From: Rhizophagus sp. LPA8_4_AMF
Taxonomy: Eukaryota; Glomeromycota; Glomeromycetes; Glomerales; Glomeraceae
NCBI GenBank assembly: GCA_021464525.1
Contig: JADRCO010000677.1
Location: forward strand, 1 to 28,404
Reading direction: 5' to 3'
DNA: 28,404 nucleotides
Shown here in pieces: positions 10,532 to 19,460 of this stretch. The position numbers and the translations under genes were made by a program. Position 1 is the first letter of the stretch. Every line of letters starts with the position of its first letter. Below the pieces are notes generated by a model. That model did no database searches, was not told where the DNA came from, and was given only the letters and a program-made list of their open reading frames with translations.

Positions 10532-11148
10532 ATTTATTTATTGAATATTTCTTTTTTTAGGAAAGGGATATATTATTAGAACTATAAAATGAGATCCATA
10601 ATAAATTACGTATATCGCCACATGACTACTTACTGATAATGATAATCAAAACACATCATCTGATAAAAGTTAACAATAACGCGTAGCTGTGCCCTTGAAG
10701 GATTGAAGGATTGGACTATTTTTACTATTTTTAATTTTATCGATGGGCCGTGGACGGTTGTTCTAAGGCGTACTTATAACACTTTTAATATTCTACTTTT
10801 ATGTAATTTTTAAAATTTAGAGATTCATTTATCTATAAAAATAAAATTTTCTAGGTTATATAATGATCAGCATTTTCCACACATATCATTTGTGACGAAT
10901 TCCTTAACTCTAATGAGTCTAATCTTACCTAACTCAAATCTTTAACCGACTACACATCACGAAAGTCATGTGCAAAATGATTATCTGAGACCCACGATGA
11001 CCAACTTTTCTCATATGCGTTTATTTGCCGGATGAGATGAATCTCATCTGTGCGATAAATTAATAAAATTCTTTCGGTAATCAATGATATATAGTGTTTT
11101 TGAATATATTCTGATACGGAAATAATCCTTCTTTAGTTTTTTCAAAGA
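10532..11148. other. Intergenic region upstream of the large zinc-finger gene
   Basis: No gene is supported. It should carry the promoter of the minus-strand zinc-finger gene. A perfect small inverted repeat, GATGAGAT-GA-ATCTCATC, sits at 11032-11049. It separates the zinc-finger pair from the small-gene array. Confidence 0.4.
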
Positions 11149-11200
11149 CAATCAGTGGGACAAAAGCTATTACGGAAATTGAGTTCTTAAATTTTACGCC
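11149..11200 (+). promoter_or_regulatory. Shared upstream element, unit 1
   Basis: It reads CAATCAGTGGGA, then TATTACGGA (11168-11176), then AATTTTACGCC (11190-11200). The same three blocks recur before other small genes at 12771-12810, 14678-14755 and, on the minus strand, 21531-21465; a partial copy is at 13271-13300. I infer a conserved regulatory element or the conserved 5' end of the duplication unit. Confidence 0.6.
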
Positions 11201-11463
11201 AAATAAAATATTACAATTCGATGATGTATTTATTATAAAAGAGGATCGATTTGGTTATTTACCATAAACATACCCGGGTATAATACGGGGCGTTAACCTT
11301 GTTATATTACTCGACTTTTGTTATAAATAAAAATGCATTTAAAACGTATAATAATCAGAAAAATATTTACGCGCAAATATCTAAGCAAAATTATAGGAGA
11401 AATGAACCTTTTTTTTTGGTTAAAAATGGGGGGATACGATACATTGGGGTCAACCATTTACGG

Positions 11464-11485
11464 TATATAAAACGATCAAATTATC
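11464..11485 (+). promoter_or_regulatory. Putative core promoter of unit 1 (TATATAAAA + GATCAAATTATC)
   Basis: TATATAAAA at 11464-11472 is followed at once by GATCAAATTATC. Nearly the same combination occurs at 14846-14867 and on the minus strand at 21394-21373. A second, similar TATAAAAG-AGGATCGATTTG lies at about 11235, only 34 nt after the shared element, so unit 1 may have two start regions. Confidence 0.5.
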
Positions 11486-11701
11486 TTTCCCAAGTTTCTT
11501 TAATTTTCTCAATTCTCTGAATTTCTGAATTTCTGAATTATTTTGTAAGTGGTATTTTTGATTTTTTTTTTTTTAGTATCAAAAATTCAATGAATCTAAA
11601 GGGGTTCTTTGATATTTATTATACTGAATAGATGAATCGAATAATCTTTAAGTGAAAGAGTTTATCATATTTTTGAGAAATCCTTCTTATTAAAAGGAAA
11701 C

Positions 11702-11902
11702 ATGTTCGGAATCGTGAATTTCATAATGTCTTTTTTTTTCAAAAGTAATTCTCCTACACGAAATGTTGATCCTCCTTCAAACGATCAATTTCATGAAGAA
11801 AGTCAAGAAAATCAAAATGTGAACCAAAGACAGAAACGGTACTTGGAATTTCGATATATTGATCTTAATAATAATAATGCAGTTTATTCAAGTTTTAAGT
11901 AA
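11702..11902 (+). CDS. Unit 1: small protein ending in RQKRYLEFRY-type tail (66 aa)
   Basis: The frame runs from the first ATG to TAA. Residues 1-13 are hydrophobic (F, I, V, M) and could be a membrane anchor or weak signal sequence. Residues 14-42 are polar, rich in N, Q, S and P. Residues 43-52 are RQKRYLEFRY, followed by IDLNNNN and a short end. The same ten residues occur in the 158-residue protein at 18608-19084, with only silent differences in DNA, which is strong evidence that this short frame is a real gene. R-Q-K-R matches the consensus of Kex2/furin proteases, so a secreted, processed peptide is possible, but a signal peptide is not clear. A GTAAGT at 11544 in the leader may begin a 5' UTR intron. 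Function unknown. Confidence 0.7.
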   Translation: MFGIVNFIMSFFFKSNSPTRNVDPPSNDQFHEESQENQNVNQRQKRYLEFRYIDLNNNNAVYSSFK

Positions 11903-12770
11903 ATTGTATTATGGATGTATAAAATCTACTGTATATCTGATATCGTGACATTATGCTGTTTAAAGTGATCTAATTAAAAATTACAAAATATATTAAAATA
12001 TATGTAACTTTTTTTTTATTAATTAAAAAGATATAATAAAAGAAATTTATTATACGAATTTATCAATCTAATCTATATAATTGTATGTACATTGTCATCA
12101 TGTTTAAATTGCCTAAATTAAACATTGTGTCATCAAATCTTAATTCTGCCACTGGTTATTACTAGTGTATTAGTATTACGTATCTGTCAAATGTCAATCT
12201 GACAGAATATGCCTCATAAATCATATGTAAGTTAAATAATTGGTTAGTCTATCAGCTTAAAATGGACATGTTTTGGGAACATCTACAAAAAAACCATCTA
12301 TTTTCTCGTTCGGCTCGCGTGAAAAAACTGTAAATTTGTTTAAAATGGATATAACCATAAAGACATTTACAAATTGGTAACTTGTAGCATGGTAAGAATG
12401 ATGCAATTTTACATTGTAAGTATGCAATACTTCTTTCTTAACAGCCAGATTACAAGAAAGATAGTTGAACGTTAAAATGTATATTACATTTTATGATATT
12501 ATAATTATAGCCGTTTTTCAATTTGTAAAGGAGAGATATCCTTTACGCCAAAGCTTCTTCCCAATAAGAAATTATCTGTGCATCAATGCCTTTCTCCACA
12601 TTTTCTCACGGAATATATATTTACAATTATTTTTTGGTTTTATACTTTATAGGGAGTACGAAATTATAACCCGAAATTTTTTTCCAAAGATCTATCAACA
12701 ATTGATCTTTTACCGAATTCGAAGCTAGATCTCCTGTGGCTCTTGGAAATTATATAGTACACAATAGGAT
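11903..12770. other. Spacer between units 1 and 2
   Basis: It contains the 3' end of unit 1 (AATAAA near 12034) and AT-rich sequence. A frame from an ATG at 12477 to 12728 is open but I see no support for it as a gene. Confidence 0.4.
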
Positions 12771-12872
12771 TTGCTGGGAAAAGACTATTACGGATTAAAA
12801 ATTTTACGCCCAAACAAATATTTTAATGAATTATTCCATATCAGCTGATTACAAATAAGCCGATCAAATAAC
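12771..12872 (+). promoter_or_regulatory. Shared upstream element and core region, unit 2 (decayed)
   Basis: TGCTGGGAAAAG, TATTACGGA (12786-12794) and AATTTTACGCCC (12800-12811) repeat the unit 1 upstream blocks. AAATAAGCCGATCAAATAACC (about 12853-12873) resembles the TATA plus GATCAAATTATC core, but the TATA box is degraded. Confidence 0.5.
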
Positions 12873-13200
12873 CATTTCTTCATTTCTAGTTTTACTGAAT
12901 GTGATGTACTTGAATTCTGCTGCGATAAAGTTTATGGTTATTTAATCTCCCAAAAATTCTATAATTTCCCCACCCACGAAATGAATAATGAGACATATAT
13001 CATACAAAGTTGAAATTTAAGCAAGGGTTAAACAACACATTTTAAGTAAATTTTGTTATGAGGGTCAGAATGAATTTTTATGATAGTACAGTATATTAAA
13101 GTTTATACGAATCGTAATATTTTTATCATCGTTCATTTTATTAGATCAATTTGATTTTAGAATTTCATCAGGAGGAGTTGTAACCGTTGTATCACTGCGA
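12873..13200 (+). pseudogene. Unit 2: promoter without a clear gene, probable relic
   Basis: After the unit 2 upstream blocks I find no ATG-started frame resembling the other small proteins. A short open stretch following a TTTCTAG (about 12895-13015) codes DVLEFCCDKVYGYLISQKF but lacks a start. I infer a decayed member of the array. Confidence 0.3.
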
Positions 13201-13201
13201 T

Positions 13202-13300
13202 CCTTCAAGTAATTGTTATTTACTTTGGGAAATATCTCGGGTCAGGAACAATGCTTTTTAGTTTTCAAGACAATCAAATAAATTTAATTTTACTTTTTAC
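13202..13300 (+). promoter_or_regulatory. Shared upstream blocks, unit 3
   Basis: CCTTCAAGTAATTGTTATT followed by ACTTTGGGAAATAT matches the unit 4 block at about 14512 (CCTTCAGTAATTGTTATT, CTTTAGGGAGATAAT). Then TTTTCAAGACAATCA and TTTAATTTTACTTTTTAC (13265-13300) match units 1 and 4, but the final ACGCC is replaced by ACAACA. Confidence 0.5.
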
Positions 13301-13861
13301 AACATCTCCTATATTGAAATGATTATAAAAATGGTAACAGGACTTGGTCTCTATTTAAAAAATCCATTCAATTTCTCTTAATCAATTTTCATTTTCTAAA
13401 ATTCGGGGATTCTAAACTTTTAAACACTTTATTACTTATTCTAATTATCCTATATAATATTATAATAATAAAATTTTATTTACTCAGTATATTTTTTTTA
13501 TTAAAAAAAATTGATTACGAAAAAGGATTCATTGGCACGATGGCTAAATACCTGAATTTTATTATAGTGCAATAAAAACAATTTTTGAGTTTGGTAAACG
13601 GATCGTCTTGGAAGAATTGTGAGGAATTTAAAAAAAAAAATTTCATAATCATTCTCATGAATAAGAATATCGATCATATTGTCTTATCATAACGGTTTAG
13701 AATGTTATTTGAATTGTAGTTAAAATTTTTAATATTAAACTTTTTTACATGCTAATTTTTATACGGAATAATTATACAAATTTTTACATAGAATTAATAT
13801 GTACAAAATTTTTTAAATTTTTGTTATAAACAATTTAATAAATTTTATTAATAAATTTTAT
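13301..13861. other. Unit 3 leader region, AT-rich
   Basis: No gene is supported. The sequence lies between the unit 3 upstream blocks and a TATATAG acceptor at 13884. It probably contains the 5' UTR and perhaps an intron. Confidence 0.3.
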
Positions 13862-14077
13862 ATAATACAAAACTTTGTATATAGAACGTTGTTACGACGT
13901 TTTGCTTCAATAAAGTGGACGATTGAGAATGTATTGAGAGGCGTGGTTCGACCAATGATAGAAAGATTCGATTCTATTTTTTCCTATATCTCCAAGTTCA
14001 TTAAATTCAAGAATGTTCAAGCCGAAAATCATCGGAACAATATTTATTCCGATAACATTAACTTCTACAGGACTTGA
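13862..14077 (+). CDS. Unit 3: small basic amphipathic protein, start codon unclear
   Basis: The frame is open to the TGA at 14077 and codes LRRFASIKWTIENVLRGVV, then PMIERFDSIFSYISKF, and a polar tail NNIYSDNINFYRT. Residue composition (R, K, W, I, F) matches the other small proteins. There is no in-frame ATG at the expected place: after a TATATAG acceptor (13881-13884) comes AACGTTGTTACG, where ATG in the neighbours is replaced by ACG or TTG. The first in-frame ATG gives only about 40 residues. Either the ATG is on an upstream exon, a near-cognate codon is used, or the gene is newly dead. Confidence 0.4.
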   Translation: MIQNFVYRTLLRRFASIKWTIENVLRGVVRPMIERFDSIFSYISKFIKFKNVQAENHRNNIYSDNINFYRT

Positions 14078-14511
14078 ATCGTGATGACAATGTATAAAAA
14101 ATATATTATATAAATAAGATATTTTAAACGCAGTCGAACAAATTAGCAACTAAAAGTAAATATTTTTTGAGCTCATTGTTCGTATTTATTTATTTTTCAC
14201 ACATGAGTCTATGTAAAAGTTTCTGGGTTTCAAATGTAATATTTTTATCTCCGCATAAAAATCACGAATAGAATGGATGGAAGATTTTATGTTTTCATTA
14301 ATTAAATTAGAATCTAACTTTTAGCAATCCAAAAAAGCTTCCTAATACTGTATGCTGTATACCTCTTATCAGATATTTGTTCCGCTTTAAGATTTCAAAA
14401 TCTGCGTCCAATTGGACAATAGTATTTCTAATCGCTTGGCTACGATTGTAATAATCGGTTAAATGTTTCTACGTATCCGAGAGGTTGATCTACACCAAAT
14501 TTTTAACAGAT
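14078..14511. other. Spacer between units 3 and 4
   Basis: AT-rich, with no gene or repeat that I can support. Confidence 0.35.
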
Positions 14512-14755
14512 CCTTCAGTAATTGTTATTCTCTTTAGGGAGATAATATCAGATAGGAGACAAGGCTAAGGAGTAAATAATAATATGATGGATGTACCAAA
14601 AAAATTACCTTGTGGGCATATTTTTCCATTTTTCAATTGAAAATCGTTTTGATATAGAACAATACTTATTTTCTTTACAATCAGTGGGAAAAAAAAAATA
14701 TTAAAAATTTTACGGATTTAAAGTTCAAATAAAGTTTAATTTTACTTTTTACGCC
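14512..14755 (+). promoter_or_regulatory. Shared upstream blocks, unit 4
   Basis: CCTTCAGTAATTGTTATT (about 14512-14530) matches unit 3. CAATCAGTGGGAA starts at 14678, TTTACGGATTT lies at 14709-14719, and TTTAATTTTACTTTTTACGCC ends at 14755. The last block combines the unit 1 and unit 3 versions, which ties all units to one ancestor. Confidence 0.6.
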
Positions 14756-14845
14756 GCATATGATGATTAAATAAAGTTACAATTGAATTATTTATTTAAA
14801 AACAGATGATAAAAAGGAATAACCCAATTCATTTTTTTAACTTTT

Positions 14846-14867
14846 TATATAAAAAGGTCAATTTATC
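14846..14867 (+). promoter_or_regulatory. Putative core promoter of unit 4
   Basis: TATATAAAAAGGTCAATTTA followed by TC is nearly the same as the unit 1 and unit 7 cores. It lies 91 nt after the ACGCC block and about 195 nt before the ATG, leaving room for a 5' UTR intron ending at an AAATAG acceptor at about 15031. Confidence 0.5.
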
Positions 14868-15041
14868 ATTTTAAAATTTTCCTATCGTTCATTTTATAAA
14901 ATTCTCTAATTTTTTATTTTATAAACTCCTAAAACATTTGGTACGTTATTATTATTATTATTTTTCATTAAATATAAAATAACATAATAATAAAGAACTT
15001 AAACGTTTTTATAATTTTTCATATTAAATAGGAAAACTAAA

Positions 15042-15230
15042 ATGTACGATACAATGAACCAGCTAATCTCTTATGCGAAGGAGACTTGGGAGTGTGTTAA
15101 ATCATCTATTGGAGTAATTGTCGACGAGATAATTCGTCGCGTTAAAATAATTATAAGAGTGACCATAATTTGGGTTAAATCTTCGTATCAACGTTTTCGA
15201 AATACTTTTTCTCCACAATATTCTACATGA
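15042..15230 (+). CDS. Unit 4: small amphipathic basic protein (62 aa)
   Basis: The ATG follows AAATAG-GAAAACTAAA, which resembles the context of the unit 6 start (GGTAAAACTAAAAATG). The protein is almost all helix-forming. [WC]VKSS occurs at 18-22 (CVKSS) and 44-48 (WVKSS), 26 residues apart; the same 26-residue period occurs in the unit 6 protein. Residues 25-43 are rich in I, V and R in an alternating pattern, fitting a cationic amphipathic or membrane-binding helix. An ungapped alignment with unit 7 puts VKS at residues 19-21 in both. Upstream blocks and TATA are intact, so I believe it is expressed. AATAAA lies at 15258-15263. Function unknown. Confidence 0.6.
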   Translation: MYDTMNQLISYAKETWECVKSSIGVIVDEIIRRVKIIIRVTIIWVKSSYQRFRNTFSPQYST

Positions 15231-15386
15231 GAACGACCTCAAGAAATCAGAATGAATAATAAACCATAAGAAACATAAGCGTCGGTTTACTCTGACTCAT
15301 AAGGTTAAACTAATAATAATTCCCATAAGTTTAGGTAATTTTACTACTACTACAGTACTACTGCTTTATTTAGTATATAATATCTA
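15231..15386. other. 3' flank of unit 4
   Basis: Contains a likely AATAAA at 15258-15263; otherwise nothing recognisable. Confidence 0.3.
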
Positions 15387-15574
15387 CAGTCAACTCTACA
15401 TAAATGCACCCTCTGTAAATTATTGTACAAATTATATGTATATATTTATATCCTCCATAAATACACCTTCCTATTCCCATTTACTCTCTCTGTAAATTCA
15501 CACCCTCTTTAAATTCACTATTTTGAAAATTATGTATATATCCCAAAGGGTGGTACATTTATGGAGAGTGACTG
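15387..15574. mobile_element. Pogo/Fot1-like MITE, 188 bp
   Basis: The left end CAGTCAACTCTACATAAATG is matched in reverse at the right end (CATTTATGGAGAGTGACTG). TA flanks both ends (15385-15386, 15575-15576). CAGTC termini with TA targets are typical of pogo/Fot1 elements. The interior repeats CTCT-GTAAATT-type motifs and has no frame. Confidence 0.75.
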
Positions 15575-15576
15575 TA

Positions 15577-16620
15577 TGTAAGATTTATGTAAGATATTAA
15601 AATTAATTGTTAATAATTTAAGTCAATATTTTTTAAAAAAAACAAACGAACCATTTTATTGTAATAATTTCATGTTTAAAAATAAAAGAAAAACATACTA
15701 CAGTATTGTAATGGCCATAATAAAAATTAAGTAAAATAAATTATATTTAATTAATCATTACTAAACTTTTTTTTTATTTCGCTTTAAATGTGTTTCATAA
15801 TGAAATTCGAAGAAACAAAAAAAAAAAATTACAAATTTCCGAATAAAGCAAATCAAAAAGGATAAAATCTTTATCACTAAAAAAATCGCGTGAAATTAAG
15901 GAATAAGAAAATCCATATTTCGCAAAATAAGACCGTATTCAGTAAAGGGTAGGCTCTATAATGCAACTATGTTATTCACAAATATATCAATGTATATTTA
16001 TGACATACCTGCAATCGTAACGGTGTTTTCCTGTTCCTTGCAAACAATAAATGATATCCTCAACTTTCAAGGATTTTTTGTATTTTTTGATTTCATGAAA
16101 TTTTTCTTTAAAGCATAATTAGTTCCACTTCGTGACCGAGATGATCCATTGAATATGTACAATAAATTTAAAGATGGACCAAATAATCTTTTGCATGAAA
16201 AGTCCTGAAACATGTTAAAATTTTTAATTGTATTAGGAAATGCTAGTGGAATCCGTAAATTTGTTAAACTGCGGAAAAAAATCCTGAATTTTTTCTAGCA
16301 AATCCTCCACAAAATGATTGATCAACAAAAGGAATATAGAAGACTTAAAGGTTATTTTAGCTTTTTTTTTAATGTATCATAAAATTTAAATCTTTGATAA
16401 ATTAAGAATATATGTAAATTTTTTAAGAATCTTAGACAAATTTGTTGTTGTAGCTTTAAGGATCAATTTAAGACGGAATTAAGTAAATTCGCTATTCTAA
16501 CTTATATTTAAATGTTTAGAAAGTCTTTTTTTTTTTGAATATGATTATATAAATTATGAAAATTATAGGGAATTAATTATTAATATGAATTGAGAAACTT
16601 ATCATAAGTATACAATAAAT
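15577..16620. other. Gene-free AT-rich spacer
   Basis: No gene supported. It precedes the duplicated block that starts at about 16620. Confidence 0.4.
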
Positions 16621-17660
16621 AATATTTTGATGTAGACCAGGACTTGGTGATGATGATAGTGGTGGTAGTGATACTTCTCCATCGGAGAATAATAATATGG
16701 CGGGTGTATTAGTTGAAGATGAAGATGATAGTGAAAGTGCTTATCATCATCCTCCTCATCATATATTACATTAACAACAATATCATTATAAAACTTTTTT
16801 AATTTACTTCACTGCGAGACATTTACAATTTAATCATGATACTTTTTTTAAAAAAAAAAATAAAAAAAAATTCATTAACTTGTCTTTTATTCTAAGTGTT
16901 CCCGAAATAATGATCATTGGATCAAATCGCTTTGTGATACAGATTTTAAAGTTTTTGATAAGATAATGAAATCGACAATTAAGTTAACCAATAGACTTCC
17001 CAATAATTATTCTTACATTTTGGGAAAACAATATTAATTTTGGATATTAAAAAAAAAAATCCATTAAAAATATTACATAAATAAATTGCTGTTTTTCATA
17101 CTTATAAAGAAGAAAAAGGGAATAAACCGTCCCCTTAATCGTTTCATCAATCTCATCAATTTCTCATTTTCATTATAAGAACTTTAGTTCTGTGTTATGC
17201 TAGGCGAAAATCGTATGAGTCGATCTAACCAAAAAATAACTTTATAATAGAATATGCTTTTAGAGGACAATATTAATTTTTTTATTTTTTGAGAACCTTC
17301 TGATACAGGGGATCAGAAATATGCTTTTTTTTTCTTTAAGTAATCAAAGTGTTACGTTGATCAATGGTATAAAAAGGGTGGCTTTGCAGCCTTTAATTTC
17401 CTTATAAACCAATTAACTTATTTTATATATTACCATTATGTAATTCTTTAATGGTATGTGATATCATAATCATCAAATATAAATAACAAGAATTTGTGAA
17501 GAACTTAAAATGTGCTTCCTCTTTTATTTATTACATTGAATAGTTAAAGATGGTTTAAATAATTGAAAAAGTCCTTGAAGTATTTTATTAAGATAAAATT
17601 TAAAGTTCGTTCATTAAAGAAAATATGACCTTAATCTAGAAACTTTCAAATGACGCGTGA
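16610..17660 (+). repeat. Duplicated block, copy 1 (unit 5)
   Basis: Copy 1 matches 17925-18620 in order: the acidic-tail fragment, GTGATACAGATT, the AATAGACTTC..AATTATT block, a TTATAAAG core, and GAATTTGTGAAGAACTT (copy 2 has AATTCGTGAAGAACTT). About 290 bp (roughly 17180-17470) is present only in copy 1. The position equivalent to the unit 6 ATG reads TAAAATTTAAAG, so the start is lost and no protein follows. Confidence 0.6.
16635..16774 (+). pseudogene. C-terminal exon remnant with acidic tail, copy 1
   Basis: After TTTTGATGTAG (possible acceptor) the frame codes GLGDDDSGGSDTSPSENNN then MAGVLVEDEDDSESAYHH and a stop. A diverged copy lies at 17945-18114. No matching 5' exon is present nearby. 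The composition is unlike the small basic proteins, so I read it as the 3' end of a neighbouring gene carried along with the duplication. Confidence 0.45.
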
Positions 17661-17924
17661 AAAGAACATCTTTTTTTTTAAAAAAAAATATAATATTATG
17701 TACTTATTTTTTTTTGAAATTTCATTGTAAGTAAAAAAATAATTAATTACCGTAAAACCATTCAACTACATAAAACATTCCATAATTAGCGCCTATGTTA
17801 AAAAGTTTTATGTACATATGATTTCTTGTAGATTGTATAATAATCTACGATTATATTAATTAGAAATTTAAGTTATACAACACTTATTAACAATATGAAT
17901 TAAGTAGTACAAAGCGATATTTAT
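17661..17924. other. Spacer between duplicated blocks
   Basis: AT-rich sequence with no recognisable gene. Confidence 0.3.
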
Positions 17925-17944
17925 GTTTAATAAATAATATTTTG

Positions 17945-18114
17945 ATGTGGGACTCGGTGGCGATGATAGTGGTGGTTGTGATGATTGTGATACTTCTCTA
18001 TCGGAGAATAACAATATGACAGGTAGATTAGTTGAATTTGATGATGATGATGAAAATTGCTTATCATCATCATCATCATCATTATATTTGCATCAAACAA
18101 CAATATTATTATAA
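17945..18114 (+). pseudogene. C-terminal exon remnant with acidic tail, copy 2
   Basis: The frame codes GLGGDDSGGCDDCDTSLSE then NNNMTGRLVEFDDDDEN, then an S-run from a TCA repeat. Compared with copy 1 the acceptor-like GATGTAG has become GATGTGG and the tail has shifted frame. This copy appears more decayed. Confidence 0.45.
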
Positions 18115-18328
18115 AAAAGTCATTCATTTCACTGTATGCTGAGACAATTATCATTAACCTAATGTTTATTCTTTTATGATTATTTATTTCTGGAATGGTT
18201 ATCATTGGATAATAAAATTTACAAGTTAACTTACCGGATCGGTACTAAATGATCGAGTGTTGTGATACAGATTATAAATTTGACGTTTGAGATTTGTTTG
18301 TAGTAATTTAACTAACCAATAGTTAATA

Positions 18329-18361
18329 GACTTCTCAGTAATTGTATTTTACATTTTAGGA
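18329..18361 (+). promoter_or_regulatory. Shared AGTAATTGTATT block, unit 6
   Basis: CTTCTCAGTAATTGTATTTT followed by ACATTTTAGGAAG corresponds to the blocks of units 3, 4 and 5. A TTTATAAAGCTAAATGGGG core follows at about 18459. Confidence 0.45.
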
Positions 18362-18607
18362 AGACAACATTAAATTTTTGAATAATGAAAAATTAATTTT
18401 TATTCTACATCAACAAAATATTACTTAATTCTTCAATTAATTATTCCTATTTAGATAATTTATAAAGCTAAATGGGGATTAAATTTCCCTTTAATTGTTT
18501 CATAACATTTTTGTACATGGGAATACTAAATTATATTTATAAAATAATAAAAATTCGTGAAGAACTTGGAAGAACAGTTCTACCATTTTATTAAGGTAAA
18601 ACTAAAA

Positions 18608-19084
18608 ATGGACAAAATAATCCTTTGTGTGAAGTCGTCCGCAAAATATATCAAGACAAAATCCATAGATTTTTTTGAGTGGGCAATCTATCGCATTATT
18701 TATAATGTGAAAAAAATCTGGAAATTTTCCATATTTCAAATCAAATCTATTTATAATTGGGCAATCTCTCGTATTAAAAAAAATGTGAAAACTATCTATA
18801 AATTTTCCAAATTTCAAATTAAAAGTAATGTGAAAAGTATCTGGAAATGTTGCAAATCTTTTTTTCAACAAAATGGAGATTCTTCCAATTCTCCTAATTC
18901 TCAACAAACTAAACAAAAAGCTGATTCTTCTAATTCTTTCGATTCTCAACAAAATGATGATTCTTCTGTTTATTCTCATTCGCTTCCGCAAAATGATCAT
19001 TATGACGTAAATAATTCTCGAAGACAAAAACGTTACTTGGAGTTTCGATATGTTTCTATATTTCCACTCGATAAGACTTATTAA
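18608..19084 (+). CDS. Unit 6: repeat-containing basic amphipathic protein with RQKRYLEFRY tail (158 aa)
   Basis: The first in-frame ATG is at 18608. Residues 25-50 and 51-76 are a 26-residue tandem repeat (WAI-x-RI-x2-NVK-x-I-x-KFS-x-FQIKS), with a third shortened copy ending NVKSIWKCCKSFF. CVKSS near the N-terminus (7-11) matches the unit 4 motif. The N-terminal half is strongly basic and aromatic. Residues 89-137 are low-complexity S, N, Q and D. Residues 139-148 are RQKRYLEFRY, shared with unit 1. The protein joins the amphipathic-helix type (units 3, 4, 7) with the tail type (unit 1), and so links the array. R-R-Q-K-R would suit a Kex2/furin-type protease if secreted, but no clear signal peptide is seen. 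An AATAAA lies near 19236. Function unknown. Confidence 0.75.
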   Translation: MDKIILCVKSSAKYIKTKSIDFFEWAIYRIIYNVKKIWKFSIFQIKSIYNWAISRIKKNVKTIYKFSKFQIKSNVKSIWKCCKSFFQQNGDSSNSPNSQQTKQKADSSNSFDSQQNDDSSVYSHSLPQNDHYDVNNSRRQKRYLEFRYVSIFPLDKTY

Positions 19085-19460
19085 ATTTATGCGACGACGA
19101 AACAACAATTTTTATCTACTTGGTAATTTTTATAATTTTATTATTTTTAGACTTATAAAATTATTATGAATGTATAAGATCAATATAAGTTTATATGGAT
19201 TGTATAATATACTGTATACAGCTTTTATTAAGGTTAATAAAAAATAATTTTATGATAATTCAATTAATGTCAAAAAAAACGTTGTTAAGTGAGATCGTCA
19301 TGTTTGCTTGTGTACTTTTGATGTCAAAGTTAACATTAGCGTTAAATTAATCAATTCAAGAAATTAATAAAAGAACACTTCATACCAACTAATTTGTTCT
19401 TCGGAAAATAAATAATGCGATAAGTCAAACATAAAAGATACGGTCTATCACATAATAGTA
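19085..19460. other. 3' flank of unit 6
   Basis: Contains AATAAA near 19236-19241 and AT-rich spacer; no gene. Confidence 0.35.

Larger units (their letters stand above)
17925..18620 (+). repeat. Duplicated block, copy 2 (unit 6 upstream region)
   Basis: Copy 2 of the block at 16610-17660. Order and spacing are kept, but substitutions and small indels are frequent, so the duplication is not recent. It ends in the start region of the intact unit 6 gene. Confidence 0.6.

Noticed and set aside
11299-11520. 73-residue frame upstream of unit 1
   Set aside because: It begins at a TTG, overlaps the unit 1 TATA region and has no relative among the units.
12477-12728. 83-codon frame from ATG between units 1 and 2
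   Set aside because: It is rich in I, F and Y as expected from AT-rich noise, shows no similarity to the other units, and its only TTTACGCC lies within the frame instead of upstream.
13907-14149. 80-residue minus-strand frame over unit 3
   Set aside because: Composition and context favour the plus-strand frame, which sits downstream of the shared promoter blocks.
17927-18205. Minus-strand histidine/isoleucine-rich frame
   Set aside because: It is the antisense of the GAT-rich acidic-tail remnant and has no independent support.
18602-19108. 168-residue minus-strand frame over unit 6
   Set aside because: The plus strand has the conserved RQKRYLEFRY tail with silent changes, which fixes the coding strand.
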